From Alicyclobacillus herbarius DSM 13609 (lineage in GTDB: Bacteria; Bacillota; Bacilli; Alicyclobacillales; Alicyclobacillaceae), in NCBI RefSeq assembly GCF_000430585.1, contig NZ_AUMH01000001.1:1-64000 (forward strand): a DNA stretch of 64,000 bases, in the 5' to 3' direction. Of the stretch, positions 1 through 9,429 are shown one piece after another. A program made the translations under genes and the position numbers. The notes below the pieces were generated by a model, which saw nothing but the letters and a program-made list of their open reading frames with translations, was not told the DNA's origin and ran no database searches. Every line of letters starts with the position of its first letter. Position 1 is the first letter of the stretch.

Positions 1-312
1 GCCAAGGCGCTGCACCTCGGGGAGGCGGGGCATCACCCGTACACGGAAGGGTTGATGCGGGCCATCCCGCGGTTGACGCATGAGGATGTGGAGATTGAGG
101 GTATCCCGGGTAACCCGCCGGACCTGCAGGAGCTGCCTTCCGGGTGTGCGTTTCACCCGCGCTGCCCGTACGCGACGGAAGCCTGCCGGGTGGTGCGGCC
201 GAAGCTGCATGAGGTAAACGGACACCAGGTGGAATGCCACCTGTACGAAGCGGAGCGAGGGGGTGCCTACACATGGCCAAGCAAGACGCCTACATCCACG
301 TTGACAACCTGA
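1..312 (+). CDS. Oligopeptide ABC transporter ATP-binding protein, C-terminal part (DppD/OppD-like)
   Basis: This gene runs in from before the window; only its last 103 residues are present. The visible part carries the typical C-terminal tail of DppD/OppD ATPases: a HPYTEGL segment, a GNPPDL stretch, and the cysteine-containing GCAFHPRCP...C motif found after the ATPase core of oligopeptide/dipeptide importers. The Walker motifs lie outside the window. The next gene is the paired second ATPase, whose start lies 40 bases inside this frame, so the two are translationally coupled. The substrate cannot be told from this fragment. Confidence 0.88.
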   Translation, partial: AKALHLGEAGHHPYTEGLMRAIPRLTHEDVEIEGIPGNPPDLQELPSGCAFHPRCPYATEACRVVRPKLHEVNGHQVECHLYEAERGGAYTWPSKTPTSTLTT

Positions 313-1247
313 AGGTGCGTTTCCCCATCCGGCGGCAGGGGCAGCGGATGTTCATCACGCCAGTGGACGGGGTGAGCTTTCGCATCGGCAGGGGAGAGGT
401 GCTGGCCTTGGTCGGGGAGTCCGGTTCGGGCAAGAGCACCATCGGGCGGGCCCTGGTGCGCATCCTGACGCCGGCAGAAGGGCAGATTCGGGTGGCGGGG
501 CAGGACGTAACACGCATCCGCGGGCGGGCGCTGAAAGAATACCGCAGCGTAGCGCAGATGGTGTTCCAGGACCCGTTCGGATCGCTCAATCCGGTACGTA
601 CCATCGAGAAGCATCTGACGTACCCGTTGAAAAGGTATCGGGGTAAAAGCGGCCGGGAGCTGTCGGAGCAGGTGGACGAGCTGTTGCACCGGGTGGGGCT
701 AGACCCAGTGGAGGAGTTTCGGGCTAAGTACCCGCACGAGTTATCGGGCGGGCAGAGGCAGCGGGTGGCCATCGCGCGGGCGTTGGCGGTGGATCCGTCG
801 TTCATCGTGGCGGACGAGCCGATTTCGATGCTGGACGTGTCGATTCGGGCGGGGATTTTGAAGCTGATGAATGAGCTCAAGCAGGACTTTAACCTGTCGT
901 ACCTGTACATCACGCACGACCTAGCTTCGGCGCGGTACTTTGGCGACCGCATCATGGTGCTGTACGGCGGGCGCATCATGGAGGCGGCGGCGTCGCGGCG
1001 CCTGTTGGAGCGGCCGCTGCACCCGTACACGCGATTGTTGTTTGCGGCGACGCCGGGGAGCAGCTGGCAGGAGGCGTTGCCGGAGACGGCCAGTGAGGCG
1101 CCAGACCTGCGCGAGGGGCGGGGGGGGGGTCCGTTTGCCCACCGCTGTCCGTTTGCGAAGGCGCGGTGCCGCGAGGAGACCCCAGCCTTGCGTGAGCTGG
1201 AGTCGGGGCACCTGGCGGCTTGTCACTTTGCGGAGGAGCTGGCCTGA
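273..1247 (+). CDS. Oligopeptide/dipeptide ABC transporter ATP-binding protein (DppF/OppF-like)
   Basis: This is the second ATPase of an oligopeptide importer, 324 residues from the chosen ATG. That ATG is preceded by a GAGGGGG Shine-Dalgarno stretch; an upstream in-frame ATG at 234 has no such site. Visible motifs are Walker A GESGSGKST, the Q-loop VFQDPFGSLNP, the ABC signature LSGGQRQR, Walker B FIVADEP and the switch histidine in ITHD. The C-terminal oligopeptide-transporter tail with CPF...C cysteines is present. A run of ten G bases at 1120-1129 sits in the codons just before that tail. The protein presumably works with the preceding DppD-like ATPase and membrane subunits outside the window. 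Confidence 0.93.
   Translation: MAKQDAYIHVDNLKVRFPIRRQGQRMFITPVDGVSFRIGRGEVLALVGESGSGKSTIGRALVRILTPAEGQIRVAGQDVTRIRGRALKEYRSVAQMVFQDPFGSLNPVRTIEKHLTYPLKRYRGKSGRELSEQVDELLHRVGLDPVEEFRAKYPHELSGGQRQRVAIARALAVDPSFIVADEPISMLDVSIRAGILKLMNELKQDFNLSYLYITHDLASARYFGDRIMVLYGGRIMEAAASRRLLERPLHPYTRLLFAATPGSSWQEALPETASEAPDLREGRGGGPFAHRCPFAKARCREETPALRELESGHLAACHFAEELA
1120..1129 (+). repeat. Ten-base G homopolymer inside the DppF-like gene
   Basis: Positions 1120-1129 are ten consecutive G bases. They encode the glycine-rich linker before the C-terminal cysteine motif of the ATPase. A gain or loss of one base would remove the CPF...C tail while leaving the ATPase core intact. Confidence 0.95.
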
Positions 1248-2023
1248 AATAGGTTGTGGTTCAGCCAACGGGCACCGTCTACCGTCAGGCACTCGCCGCT
1301 GATGTAGGCAGCCTCCGGGGAGAGCAGAAACACGGCTGCCGCGGCGATTTCCTCGGGCGTGCCAAGGCGACCGAGTGGGACGCTCGCAGCCATGCGCAAC
1401 TTGTCCGCTTCGGTTGGAAACAGGTGTGCCTCTCCGCCTGTGCCGGCAATCGGGCCGGGTGCAATCGCGTTGACACGGATGCCGAAGCGTCCCCATTCCA
1501 CCGCCAGGGTGCGCGTCATCGCCAGGACCCCCGCCTTGGCGCTGGCGGAGTGAACCACGCCAGGGCCTGCCCCCCAGGCGTACGTGGCGACGATGTTGGT
1601 GATGGTGCCCCGCTGTCCCGCTGCAATCCAGTGTTTGCCCACCGTCTGCGAGCAGTAGAATGTGCCGTCCAAGACGATGCCGAGCACCGCCCGCCAGCCG
1701 TTTTGCGTCAGTTTCTCCGCCGGGCAGATGAAATTGCCGGCCGCGTTGTTGACGAGGTGCTGCACGGAGCCAAACCGTTCGATTGCGGCGTCGAGCGTCC
1801 GGCTGACATCTTCAGGCTGTCGCACGTCCATTGCGACGGCCAAGGCGTGACCTCCGTCCGCCTCAATTTCTTGCACGACGCGCTCCAGGTTCTCAAGTTT
1901 GCGGCTTGCGACGACCACGTTGGCCCCAAGATGTGCAAGTTTCCGTGCGATGGCCCGGCCGATTCCCGTGCCTCCTCCAGTGACGATGGCGGTTTGTCCG
2001 GAGAAAGCATCCGGTACGAACAT
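1223..2023 (-). CDS. Short-chain dehydrogenase, 2,4-dienoyl-CoA reductase-like
   Basis: A 266-residue classical-size SDR with the cofactor motif TGGGTGIG at residues 15-22, an NNAAGNF segment (NNAG motif), and HSASAKAGV where most SDRs have YxxxK. Loss of the usual tyrosine, together with the NAAGNFICP and GPGVVHS stretches, is the pattern of the decarbonylating-free 2,4-dienoyl-CoA reductase branch (FadH of Bacillus and peroxisomal DECR), which reduces dienoyl-CoA during unsaturated fatty acid beta-oxidation with NADPH. The ATG start has a GGGGGAAG ribosome site. The last 25 bases overlap tail-to-tail with the peptide transporter gene. A trans-2-enoyl-CoA reductase is the main alternative function. 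Confidence 0.82.
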   Translation of the reverse strand: MFVPDAFSGQTAIVTGGGTGIGRAIARKLAHLGANVVVASRKLENLERVVQEIEADGGHALAVAMDVRQPEDVSRTLDAAIERFGSVQHLVNNAAGNFICPAEKLTQNGWRAVLGIVLDGTFYCSQTVGKHWIAAGQRGTITNIVATYAWGAGPGVVHSASAKAGVLAMTRTLAVEWGRFGIRVNAIAPGPIAGTGGEAHLFPTEADKLRMAASVPLGRLGTPEEIAAAAVFLLSPEAAYISGECLTVDGARWLNHNLFQASSSAK

Positions 2024-2128
2024 ATTCTTCCCCCGTTTCCCTGACCTGTTGATCGTGCCATTATCATTTAACCTCTATTATACTGCAAGGGCTGAGGGGA
2101 AGGGGGAACAAAACAAAAGGAAAGAGAT

Positions 2129-2473
2129 TCAGAACGTCACCCCAGTCCCGAAGGTCATGATCCAGATGGAGCCGGCGATGACGACAAAGGCAAAGACAAA
2201 GGCGAGCATGAGCATCCATACATGCCACGCCGGTCCCCGTCGGTCCAGGATGTGCATGAAGAAGAACAGCTGGACAAGGATCTGCAGCACCGCGAGGATC
2301 ATGATGGTGGCGAACAGTGGTTCTGGCCTCATCGCGTGCGACAGTACCAGCCAAAGGGCGGCGAGTGTTAGGATAATCGATATCACGAAGCCGATGACGT
2401 GCATCCACGGCCCGTGTCCATGTTCTTTTCCGGCCTTGCCGCGGCCGGACAGTTTGTCTTCCATGACCGACAT
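2129..2473 (-). CDS. qoxD: Quinol oxidase subunit IV (QoxD-like)
   Basis: A small subunit of 114 residues with three predicted membrane helices (VIGFVISIILTLAALWL, IMILAVLQILVQLFFFMHI and a third near the C-terminus), the layout of heme-copper oxidase subunit IV. It stabilises the CuB site during assembly in related oxidases. The start is set by an AGGAGTG site and a one-base TGATG overlap with the end of subunit III. An upstream in-frame extension exists but lies inside subunit III. It is the last gene of the minus-strand qox operon. Confidence 0.88.
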   Translation of the reverse strand: MSVMEDKLSGRGKAGKEHGHGPWMHVIGFVISIILTLAALWLVLSHAMRPEPLFATIMILAVLQILVQLFFFMHILDRRGPAWHVWMLMLAFVFAFVVIAGSIWIMTFGTGVTF

Positions 2474-3111
2474 CAACTCATCACTCCTGTCAGATAGACG
2501 ACGGTGAAGATGAACACCCACACGACGTCGAGGAAGTGCCAGTACAGGCCAACGACAAATACCTTGCGCGCGGTGACCTCCGTAATGCCGCGCTGCAGTA
2601 CCTGGATGAGGATGGCCGTCATCCAGCAAATGCCCAACGACACGTGACACCCGTGCGTACCTACGAGTGTGTAGAACGCCGAGAGGAAGGCGCTTGTGCT
2701 CATGGTGTAGCCTTTCATGGCGTCGGTCGCGAACTCGTCGACCTCAAATCCTATGAACAACAATCCCAGAATCAGCGTCACCACCAGCCACACAGCCAGC
2801 CAGCTCTTGCGCCCACGCTGCATGGAATACGTGGCGAGGCCACACGTGAAGCTGCTGGTCAACAGAAACAGCGTCTCCGCGGTGAACCCCGTAACATCAA
2901 AGATTTGCCGTGCGGATGGCCCGTTCGCGATATGGGTATGCAGCACCGCATACACCGCGAATAGACTGGCAAAGATGATCAGGTCAGACGATAGAAAGAT
3001 CCAGAAACCGAATATCCACAGGTCTGGCTCCGGATGGTCCGCGTGTTCTGTATGTTCATGTTTCGGGTGCCGACGCTCCAGATTGTAGAGGGAACCTTCC
3101 ATGACTGACAT
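2473..3111 (-). CDS. qoxC: Quinol oxidase subunit III (QoxC-like)
   Basis: A 212-residue membrane protein with about five transmembrane helices. The LVGTHGCHVSLGI and HFLDVVWVFIF segments near the end are typical of subunit III of heme-copper oxidases, and the length fits QoxC or CyoC. It carries no metal centre and supports proton-channel function. It starts three bases after the stop of subunit I and its own stop overlaps subunit IV by one base, so the four oxidase genes are tightly coupled. Confidence 0.93.
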   Translation of the reverse strand: MSVMEGSLYNLERRHPKHEHTEHADHPEPDLWIFGFWIFLSSDLIIFASLFAVYAVLHTHIANGPSARQIFDVTGFTAETLFLLTSSFTCGLATYSMQRGRKSWLAVWLVVTLILGLLFIGFEVDEFATDAMKGYTMSTSAFLSAFYTLVGTHGCHVSLGICWMTAILIQVLQRGITEVTARKVFVVGLYWHFLDVVWVFIFTVVYLTGVMS

Positions 3112-3114
3112 GGC

Positions 3115-5079
<1,965 letters not shown>

Positions 5080-5093
5080 GTCCTTTCCCCTCC

Positions 5094-5993
5094 TTACGCT
5101 TTGTTATCCAGGACGTTCACGTCATGCTTCATGTACATGCCGCCTTCGCGCATGATGATGTCTTTGAACAAGCCCGGTGGGAATGACGAGAAGCTCATGC
5201 GCCCCACCACGCTCTGCTTAACGAGCTGGGCATAGCCGTCCCGCGTCAACGCTGGCGCCGTCTGCCGGACTTTGGTGGCCCACTGTTCAAACGCCGCGTT
5301 CGATGTGGCGATGACGTCAAACTTCATATGGGCGAACCCTCGCCCGGTGAAATTGGCACCGCTGCCAAAGTATGTACCCGGCTTGTTTGCCTGCAGCCAA
5401 AGCCGCATCGCCATACCCGGCATCGTATATTCCTGTCCGCCCAGTTGTGGCACCCAAAATGAGTTCATTGGGGCATCGGCGGTTAGGACAAACTGAATCG
5501 GCCGACCCGTCGGAATGTAGCAGTAATTGACTGTGGCGATTTTTTGGTCGGGATACTGAAAGAGCCACTTCCAGTCGAGTGACGTTACGTGAATCGTCAA
5601 GGGCGATCCGGTCGGCTCCGGCGGTCGGGTCAACCGAAACGTGTCGTGCACCGTGTTGACGGCCAGAATGCCGATGATGACGATGGGAATCCCCCACCAA
5701 ATGGCCTCCAGGGTCTTGCTCTCTGACCACTCGGGGCGGTACGGCGCCTTGTTATCCGGTCGGTCCCGAAAACGGTGCACAATATACCACAAGAGGAGTA
5801 TGACCGGCACGACCACGATGCCGACGAGAATGAGCGAGAGGATAATCAGGTGCATCTCGATTGTCGCGACCGGACCGACTGGATTGAACACGAGAAACTG
5901 TTCACGCGTACACCCGGACAACAACAGGCACGTTGCGGCGACGGGCAGTATGCGCAGCCAGCGTGTAGGCGCGGGTGGGCACTTCATTTGCAC
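5094..5993 (-). CDS. qoxA: Quinol oxidase subunit II, lipoprotein (QoxA-like)
   Basis: A 299-residue subunit II with a lipoprotein signal ending in LSGC (lipidated cysteine at about residue 28), two membrane helices, and an extracellular cupredoxin domain. The region where cytochrome c oxidases hold the CuA cysteines reads GSGANFTGRGFAHM and has no cysteine or CuA ligand set, so electrons come from quinol rather than cytochrome c. The tryptophan-rich LDWKWLFQYP motif of quinol oxidases is present. The start is a GTG with an AGGAGA site six bases upstream; an ATG two codons later is possible. Its stop lies 14 bases before subunit I begins. Confidence 0.94.
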   Translation of the reverse strand: MQMKCPPAPTRWLRILPVAATCLLLSGCTREQFLVFNPVGPVATIEMHLIILSLILVGIVVVPVILLLWYIVHRFRDRPDNKAPYRPEWSESKTLEAIWWGIPIVIIGILAVNTVHDTFRLTRPPEPTGSPLTIHVTSLDWKWLFQYPDQKIATVNYCYIPTGRPIQFVLTADAPMNSFWVPQLGGQEYTMPGMAMRLWLQANKPGTYFGSGANFTGRGFAHMKFDVIATSNAAFEQWATKVRQTAPALTRDGYAQLVKQSVVGRMSFSSFPPGLFKDIIMREGGMYMKHDVNVLDNKA

Positions 5994-6041
5994 ATCCGTC
6001 TCCTTTCTGTCCCTGGATTAAGATTTTCAGATCTTGGTTTT

Positions 6042-6218
6042 TTATCCGAAATGCGGGGTTTCAGTCAATCTCGCCAGCCACTGCGCGGCTGTAGCGTGCT
6101 CGTGGATGATGTAATCGTCGTACCACCACAAGACGGCACCGAGCGCAAAGAACAGGACAACGATGATTCCCAGTACCCAGTACAGCTTCGCGAGTCCTTT
6201 ATTGGCATCTTGTTTCAT
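6042..6218 (-). CDS. Small single-pass membrane protein leading the qox operon (58 aa)
   Basis: A short open frame read directly from the sequence. It begins MKQDANKGLAKLYW, continues with a hydrophobic segment of about 18 residues (VLGIIVVLFFALGAVLWW) and ends with an acidic, histidine-containing tail. It has a perfect AGGAGGT site seven bases before its ATG, the strongest in this operon, and lies 48 bases upstream of subunit II on the same strand. Those facts support real translation. I do not recognise a family. Its position suggests an accessory or assembly subunit of the oxidase, which is inference. Confidence 0.75.
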   Translation of the reverse strand: MKQDANKGLAKLYWVLGIIVVLFFALGAVLWWYDDYIIHEHATAAQWLARLTETPHFG

Positions 6219-6419
6219 GGTGAACCTCCTCGTACGGGATGGATTACTGCACCCATATCATGAGTAAAAATGAACCAAATTACCCATTCGGCTAGCGGTG
6301 TCCGCGCTCGGTTCCAGGTCTGTTCACAGAACCGCAAAAGATTTCTCGCCGCCGCTCAACGGAGCGGCTGGCTGTGCTAGAATCAAAGTAAATGGTGTAG
6401 GAGCGTACAAGGGGAGGGA

Positions 6420-7076
6420 ATGGCCATACAGCTCATCATTCACGATGTGGAAGCCATCGTCCGCCGCGGCCATATGTATAACGCGGAAATCATCGAGATT
6501 GCCGCAGTGCGCGCCATTCCGGACGAAGGCGGCAAGTGGCAGGACGCGGGCCACTTTCACGCCTACGTACGTCCGCAGGATGTGACTTCGATTCCGGTCG
6601 TCACCACCCGCTTCACGGGTATTACAGAATCCGACATGGCTGGTGCAAAGCGGTTTCCAGAGGTTTTGCAGACCTTTCTCGAGTGGATTGGCGAGGATGA
6701 GTACTACCTGTGTTCGTGGTCGTTATCCGACCGTGACTACTTCATCTCGGACTGCCGTCGGCATGGCGTATCGTTGGATTGGATTCGCAACTACAATGAC
6801 ATACAGAAGTGGTTTGGCCGCAAGTTTCGGCTCAATCAGCGCAGCAGCCTACAGAACGCGTTGGAACTGCTCCAGTTGGAACCGGAGGGTCAAGCGCACA
6901 ACGCGCTGGCGGATACCATCAACACGTTTCGCGTGCTCAACGCCATTTACGATGCGGAGAGCCCGGTCTTTCGACTGGAGAAAAACGATTGTTCCGGTCG
7001 CCTGAAGACAGAAGTGGTCTATGAAGAGGAATTTCACAACAACCCTTTCGCCAAGTTGCAAGGATTGTTTGAATAG
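6420..7076 (+). CDS. DEDDh 3'-5' exonuclease, Eri1/KapD-like
   Basis: A 218-residue exonuclease of the RNase T/DnaQ fold. The catalytic acidic pair is in HDVE (residues 8-11), the middle aspartate in SLSDRDYF, and the HxxxxD motif in AHNALAD. The EIIEIAAVRA and FHAYVRP segments resemble KapD and the Eri1/3'hExo branch more than the DNA polymerase proofreading subunits. Substrate is therefore probably RNA, but this is inferred. The ATG follows a GGGGAGGGA run by only about two bases, an unusually short spacing, and no better in-frame start is available. A TGCTAGAAT extended -10-like element lies at 6375-6383. A strong terminator follows. Confidence 0.85.
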   Translation: MAIQLIIHDVEAIVRRGHMYNAEIIEIAAVRAIPDEGGKWQDAGHFHAYVRPQDVTSIPVVTTRFTGITESDMAGAKRFPEVLQTFLEWIGEDEYYLCSWSLSDRDYFISDCRRHGVSLDWIRNYNDIQKWFGRKFRLNQRSSLQNALELLQLEPEGQAHNALADTINTFRVLNAIYDAESPVFRLEKNDCSGRLKTEVVYEEEFHNNPFAKLQGLFE

Positions 7077-7085
7077 GAGAATTGA

Positions 7086-7111
7086 AAGGCGCCAGGATAT
7101 GGCGCCTTTTT
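7086..7111 (+). terminator. Rho-independent terminator after the exonuclease gene
   Basis: The arms GGCGCC and GGCGCC (extended by flanking A/T pairs) enclose a short AGGATAT loop and are followed directly by a run of five T bases. It starts 10 bases after the exonuclease stop codon. Confidence 0.88.
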
Positions 7112-7226
7112 CCTATTCAACGACCCCCGCGCACGCGCCTTCGCGCCCGAATACTATGGGACGAATTCTGTCGAATTAGGATCCTATTGTCCCCAAGCCG
7201 GACAACCTGCTTAAGGAGCGAAGCGC

Positions 7227-8264
7227 ATGAATTTGGCGATAGATATCGGCACCTGTGGTTTCCGTGCCGGGGTTGTGACTCGTTCGGACTTACTCAATGA
7301 ACCGTCCGTCGTGGCGTATGGACAAGCTTCTGGGCCAGTGGTGGGCCGCCTCGCGGAACAGATGATAGGCCGTCATCCGGGGCACATTCGCATCTCGTTC
7401 CCGATAGAAGGCAGTATCGTGCGCGACTTTGACGCACTCGTCGACGTGTTCAAATACATCGTGGCTGCGGTGTTGCCCGGTCGACTGCGGAAGCGGTTTG
7501 ACCTGGTTCTGGCTCACTCGAGCCACCAATCACAGGTAGATCGTAAGGCGTTTGATGAGGCCGCCAAAGCGGCAGGGGCAAGGCGCGTCCAATTTGTCGA
7601 GGCCACACTGGCTGCGGCGCGCGGCGCCGGTTTACCGATTGACCAGCCCATCGGCTCGTTGATTGTTGATTTGGGCGGTGGCACCACCGAGGTGGCCCTG
7701 CTGTCTTTGGGCGGCGTCGTGGAACAGCGCAGCCTAAATGTGGGTGGCCGGGCAATCGATCAAGAACTCGTGGATAAGGTGCAACGCCACTTTGCATTCG
7801 CCATTGGGCTGCGTACGGCCGAGGTGCTTAAGCAATGGGCGTGCCAAGACCCAGACCCGATGCCAGCGCTTGCCGAGACGGCAACCGCAACCGAGTCGAC
7901 AAGCTCCGAATCGAGCGAGGTACCACACGCCTCCGGGGCGGAGTCGGGGCAGGCCACTTTTAAAGTCCGTGGTCGGAACCTGACCAATGGCTTACCCGAT
8001 TCCTTGGAGATCCCGCTCGGTTTCGTGCGAGAAATCCTCGATCAATACGCGGAGCAGGTCATTGGACTGATTCGTGATACAATGGAGGCTTGCCCGCCGG
8101 AACTGGTAGGGGACGTGATGGATAGAGGCATCGTCCTGGTCGGGGGCGGAGCGCGGATGAACCGTTTCCTCGACATCCTCCGGCAGCGTATTGACGTCCC
8201 CGTAGCGGCCGACGCAGAGCCGGATACGTGCGTCATTCGCGGATTGCTGCAACATGGACGCTAA
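7227..8264 (+). CDS. MreB-like bacterial actin homologue
   Basis: A 345-residue actin-fold protein. The phosphate-1 motif is DIGTCGFRAG at the N-terminus, phosphate-2 is VDLGGGTTEVALL near residue 150, and the adenosine motif is VLVGGGARMNRF near the C-terminus. NEPSVVAYG and GGRAIDQELV are also MreB-like. MreB filaments organise cell-wall synthesis and rod shape. This copy differs from canonical MreB: it has a low-complexity Thr/Glu/Ser insert at about residues 210-245 and lacks a neighbouring mreC/mreD. It stands alone with its own AAGGAGCG site. A divergent MreBH/Mbl-type paralogue or another actin-like filament protein is possible. Confidence 0.85.
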   Translation: MNLAIDIGTCGFRAGVVTRSDLLNEPSVVAYGQASGPVVGRLAEQMIGRHPGHIRISFPIEGSIVRDFDALVDVFKYIVAAVLPGRLRKRFDLVLAHSSHQSQVDRKAFDEAAKAAGARRVQFVEATLAAARGAGLPIDQPIGSLIVDLGGGTTEVALLSLGGVVEQRSLNVGGRAIDQELVDKVQRHFAFAIGLRTAEVLKQWACQDPDPMPALAETATATESTSSESSEVPHASGAESGQATFKVRGRNLTNGLPDSLEIPLGFVREILDQYAEQVIGLIRDTMEACPPELVGDVMDRGIVLVGGGARMNRFLDILRQRIDVPVAADAEPDTCVIRGLLQHGR

Positions 8265-8909
8265 GGGTTCACAGTTTGAACCAGGGGACTCATTATAATG
8301 TTCGAAAAGCAGCAAGACGACCGTCGTGAGCGCGGAGCGGAGCGGAGTAGGCAGGGCAGTCCGTCGATGCGCCACGCGGGCCCGTTTTGAGGCCGATCCG
8401 TACGCGAATAAAATGCGGTTTGCGCAATTCTTGGCGGCTGCCAAGCTTGGACAGCGACTCATTGCAGAGACGGCAGAGGCGCATCAAACCTATCGGGTCG
8501 GGTTTTACGCTATAACGGTGCACACCCAGGGGGCCGTCCCATTTGTCGCTGCCTTGGTGTGGTGCAGCGGCTGAGCCGTTGACGATGGTGCAGATGCGGG
8601 CAGGCAGCCGGGCTAGCGCGGCAAGGCTTAAGCGGCACGTCAGCGTGATGGCTCCTCGACGCGGGGGCGGGTGGGATCACAACTCGGCCAAGGGATGTCT
8701 GACGTGGTCTTCACAAACCTTTCCCCTCCGTAGGGACGTAAAAAACGACCGTTGCACCCCGAATTCTGTCGCGCTGACAACCTATGCGTGACAGAATTCG
8801 GGGTGCATGAGTGGGAAAGATTGCGCCTGAAGGTGCCTAGTTTCGCGGGCCAAGGGACGGATATCCGGTGCAGTTTACAGAAGACGGCTGAAACGGGAGA
8901 CAAACCGGG
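8265..8909. other. 645-bp gap without a convincing gene
   Basis: Both strands lack a frame with a credible ribosome site and recognisable protein. A TATAAT lies at 8293-8298. A GTG frame at 8326-8574 would give 82 residues but has no Shine-Dalgarno site. The right half holds the long inverted repeat listed separately. Confidence 0.6.
8753..8807. repeat. Perfect 18-bp inverted repeat with a 19-base spacer
   Basis: The left arm at 8753-8770 and the right arm at 8790-8807 are exact reverse complements, each containing the EcoRI-type core GAATTC next to a CCCC/GGGG block. No T-run follows on either strand, so it is a poor terminator. A 12-base piece of the arm (CGAATTCTGTCG) also occurs at about 7162, outside this structure. 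Confidence 0.9.
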
Positions 8910-9272
8910 TTAGAGTCGAGATCCCCCTTTTTCTTCGGGACCCCAACCGGTATGCTCCATGAGACACCAGAAGGTCAAGGCGATGGTTAGTAGCGCGGGC
9001 CCTTCCGTTGCCCAATACTGCTCAACCTCGTAGTGACCCAGGAACGGTTCGACGAGGAACCAGAGTCCAGTAAACAAGACAACCCAATATTGCCACATCC
9101 GCCAGCTCGGTACGCGTGGCTCCACGGCCGCCCATATGGAGACGACCAACTGCAGCAAGCCGAAGATGACACTGGCCCATATCACATAGGGGAAGTGGGC
9201 TACACCAAGTACCCAGGGCGCTATCACAAACCAGGCACCAATCGCGGCGGTTATCCAACTCCTCCACTTCAA
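8910..9272 (-). CDS. SPW-repeat membrane protein
   Basis: A 120-residue protein of about four membrane helices arranged as two similar halves. The first half contains WITAAIGAWFVIAPWVLG and the second WVVLFTGLWFLVEPFLG, the pattern of the SPW repeat family. Their function is unknown. The start is TTG with a GGAGG site nine bases upstream; no ATG or GTG fits. It is not close enough to the permease for an obvious operon and may be transcribed alone. Confidence 0.75.
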   Translation of the reverse strand: MKWRSWITAAIGAWFVIAPWVLGVAHFPYVIWASVIFGLLQLVVSIWAAVEPRVPSWRMWQYWVVLFTGLWFLVEPFLGHYEVEQYWATEGPALLTIALTFWCLMEHTGWGPEEKGGSRL

Positions 9273-9385
9273 CGGTGTAAGCCTCCGTTCACAAGGGCTA
9301 AAGTCGATTCGGATTCATGTGGCTGATTTGCTACCGCATTTACTTTCTCCCTACGGAGGCTCATTTATGCCATCCCTGCGACCGC

Positions 9386-9419
9386 TTTGAGCATGCATGT
9401 ATTTTGAGCATGCACGTAT
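9386..9419. repeat. Two tandem 17-bp units just past the permease 3' end
   Basis: Units at 9386-9402 and 9403-9419 read TTTGAGCATGCATGTAT and TTTGAGCATGCACGTAT, with one mismatch. They contain the palindrome GCATGC and lie 11 bases beyond the lctP stop codon. Confidence 0.85.
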
Positions 9420-9429
9420 CTGTATGTGC

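Noticed and set aside
7160-7175. CGAATTCTGTCG near 7162 as a second end of the 8753 inverted repeat
   Set aside because: Only 12 bases match and the flanks differ, so a paired mobile-element end cannot be supported; noted only as a curiosity.
8326-8574. An 82-residue plus-strand open frame starting at GTG
   Set aside because: No Shine-Dalgarno site, an Arg-rich start typical of GC-rich spacer, and no recognisable motif.
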